NCBI GenBank assembly: GCA_007571225.1
Contig: RKRU01000114.1
Coordinates: 1-5,254, forward strand
Origin: Nitrosopumilaceae archaeon
GTDB taxonomy: Archaea; Thermoproteota; Nitrososphaeria; Nitrososphaerales; Nitrosopumilaceae
Length of the DNA stretch: 5,254 nt
Direction: 5' to 3'
Below, in pieces: positions 4,316 through 5,254 of the stretch. How positions within the stretch are numbered: the stretch's first letter is position 1; every line of letters starts with the position of its first letter. The translations under genes and the position numbers were made by a program. The notes under the pieces were generated by a model, which saw only the letters and a list, made by a program, of their open reading frames with translations, did no database searches and was not told where the DNA came from.

Positions 4316-5254
4316 ATGAGTGCAGCCACACGCAGAACAGATACTAGGAGATCCATCAAGGAAAAAGAAGAAGAAGAGAGGCCCTACAGGGCCACACACA
4401 GTATAGATGTCAAGACATCCATCAACAGCGGCCAGGTCTTTTTGTGGAAGAGCCCAGATGACACGATGCAGTACTATGGCATCAACGGACGCGAGATACT
4501 GAGGGTGGATGCAGATACGGGCAGTACAGAATCGTGGATGGGCGGCACGTGGGGCAGTGATACAAACGATTTTTTTAGAAACGGCGACGACACGGGCGCC
4601 ATACACCGATCCATATCTACAGACAGGACAGTCGGGGAGGCAGTCAGGACGTATCCGGGACTGAGGGTGCTGCGGCAGGACCCGTACCAATGTACAATAT
4701 CGTTCATAGTCTCTGCAAACTCCAACATACAAAAGATAGCAGCAAACCTGGCCAAAATTACAGTCATGTTCGGCGACAGTGTCAAAGTAGATGGAATGGA
4801 GCTCTCCTTGTTTCCAGAACCATCAGTGCTTGCCGCAGCATCTGTACAGGAGATACGCAGGTGCGGTGTCGGGTATCGCGCAGAGTACATAATCGAGGCC
4901 TCAAAGATGGTGGCCTCAGGCGAGATCGATTTTGATCTCATAAGAATGGAGAGTAGTTATGAAAATGCCATGGACGCAGTGCTCCGGCTTCCAGGCGTTG
5001 GAAACAAGGTGGCCGACTGCATCATGCTGTTCTCGCTTGATAGGCTAGATGCATTTCCCCTTGACAGGTGGATGGTACGCATATTACAGAATAAATATAA
5101 CCATATAATAGAGACAGACATTGTGAACGGTTCGCTGACTGACAGGCGCTACCGCAGGCTTCACGGCCGCGTTGTAGATATCTTTGGGCCGTACGCAGGA
5201 TACGCGCAACAGTTTCTTTTCAAGATGGAACGGGACGGCCGGGGCGCCAGATGG
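4316..5254 (+). CDS. ogg: 8-oxoguanine DNA glycosylase, OGG1 type (3' end outside window)
   Basis: This HhH-GPD base-excision enzyme removes 8-oxoguanine from DNA and, in this family, can nick the resulting abasic site. 313 residues are visible without a stop. Landmarks run in the order of eukaryotic OGG1: INSGQVFLW (36-44, the GQ-F-W signature of the N-terminal beta domain), ISFIVSANSNIQKI (128-141, counterpart of the Asn-rich loop that holds the orphan cytosine), GVGYRAEYI (184-192, counterpart of human Tyr203-Arg204), the helix-hairpin-helix LPGVGNKVADC (225-235) with catalytic Lys231, and FPLDRW with catalytic Asp250. The protein should be near its end, since the family is usually 300-345 residues. 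The first 25 residues are highly charged (KEKEEEER) and are not part of the known fold. A later start cannot be excluded, but a Shine-Dalgarno favours ATG 4316. It is probably co-transcribed with the nuclease gene. Confidence 0.92.
   Translation, partial: MSAATRRTDTRRSIKEKEEEERPYRATHSIDVKTSINSGQVFLWKSPDDTMQYYGINGREILRVDADTGSTESWMGGTWGSDTNDFFRNGDDTGAIHRSISTDRTVGEAVRTYPGLRVLRQDPYQCTISFIVSANSNIQKIAANLAKITVMFGDSVKVDGMELSLFPEPSVLAAASVQEIRRCGVGYRAEYIIEASKMVASGEIDFDLIRMESSYENAMDAVLRLPGVGNKVADCIMLFSLDRLDAFPLDRWMVRILQNKYNHIIETDIVNGSLTDRRYRRLHGRVVDIFGPYAGYAQQFLFKMERDGRGARW

Noticed and set aside
4094..4732. A 212-codon minus-strand open frame
   Set aside because: It lies opposite the catalytic C-terminus of the nuclease and the N-terminal half of the glycosylase, both with conserved motifs, and its translation has the Arg/Pro/Cys-rich look of a shadow frame.

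Overview
This is an archaeal window, most likely from a Nitrososphaerota (Thaumarchaeota) genome of moderate GC, perhaps Cenarchaeum-like. The evidence is an archaeal-type archaeosine tRNA-guanine transglycosylase, a KH-less archaeal CPSF-type beta-CASP nuclease, heavy use of AGG/AGA and ATA codons, and AT-rich boxes 23-29 nt upstream of start codons that lack Shine-Dalgarno sequences (the leaderless pattern of archaea). The phylum is an inference from family content and style. No alignment was run.

Layout. Bases 2-463 hold the 3' end of a plus-strand gene I do not recognise. It has an unusual Gly/Ala/Ser/Thr tail built from two perfect minisatellites and ends in a PCNA-box-like peptide. A short AT-rich promoter (471-480) leads into the archaeosine TGT gene (499-2058). 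Convergent to it on the minus strand is a ferredoxin gene (2125-2427) with one complete cysteine motif and one motif carrying Asp in place of Cys. Upstream of that on the same strand is a small uncharacterised gene (2552-2770). The 124-nt gap between these two minus genes holds three inverted repeats, two of them followed by T-tracts in terminator geometry. A divergent intergenic region (2771-3012) follows. The plus strand then carries a two-gene unit: a beta-CASP metallo-beta-lactamase ribonuclease (3013-4305, TTG start) and, 10 nt later with its own Shine-Dalgarno, an OGG1-type 8-oxoguanine DNA glycosylase (4316 to beyond the window end).

Functionally these are housekeeping genes: tRNA modification (G15 to preQ0, the first step to archaeosine), electron transfer, RNA processing/decay and oxidative DNA repair. 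There is no CRISPR array, transposase, phage gene, rRNA or tRNA. The points most worth a second look are the 8-bp inverted repeat (with an inner stem) that spans the putative TATA box and the start codon of the nuclease gene, the repeat-built tail with a PCNA-box-like end, and the cluster of palindromes upstream of the ferredoxin gene.
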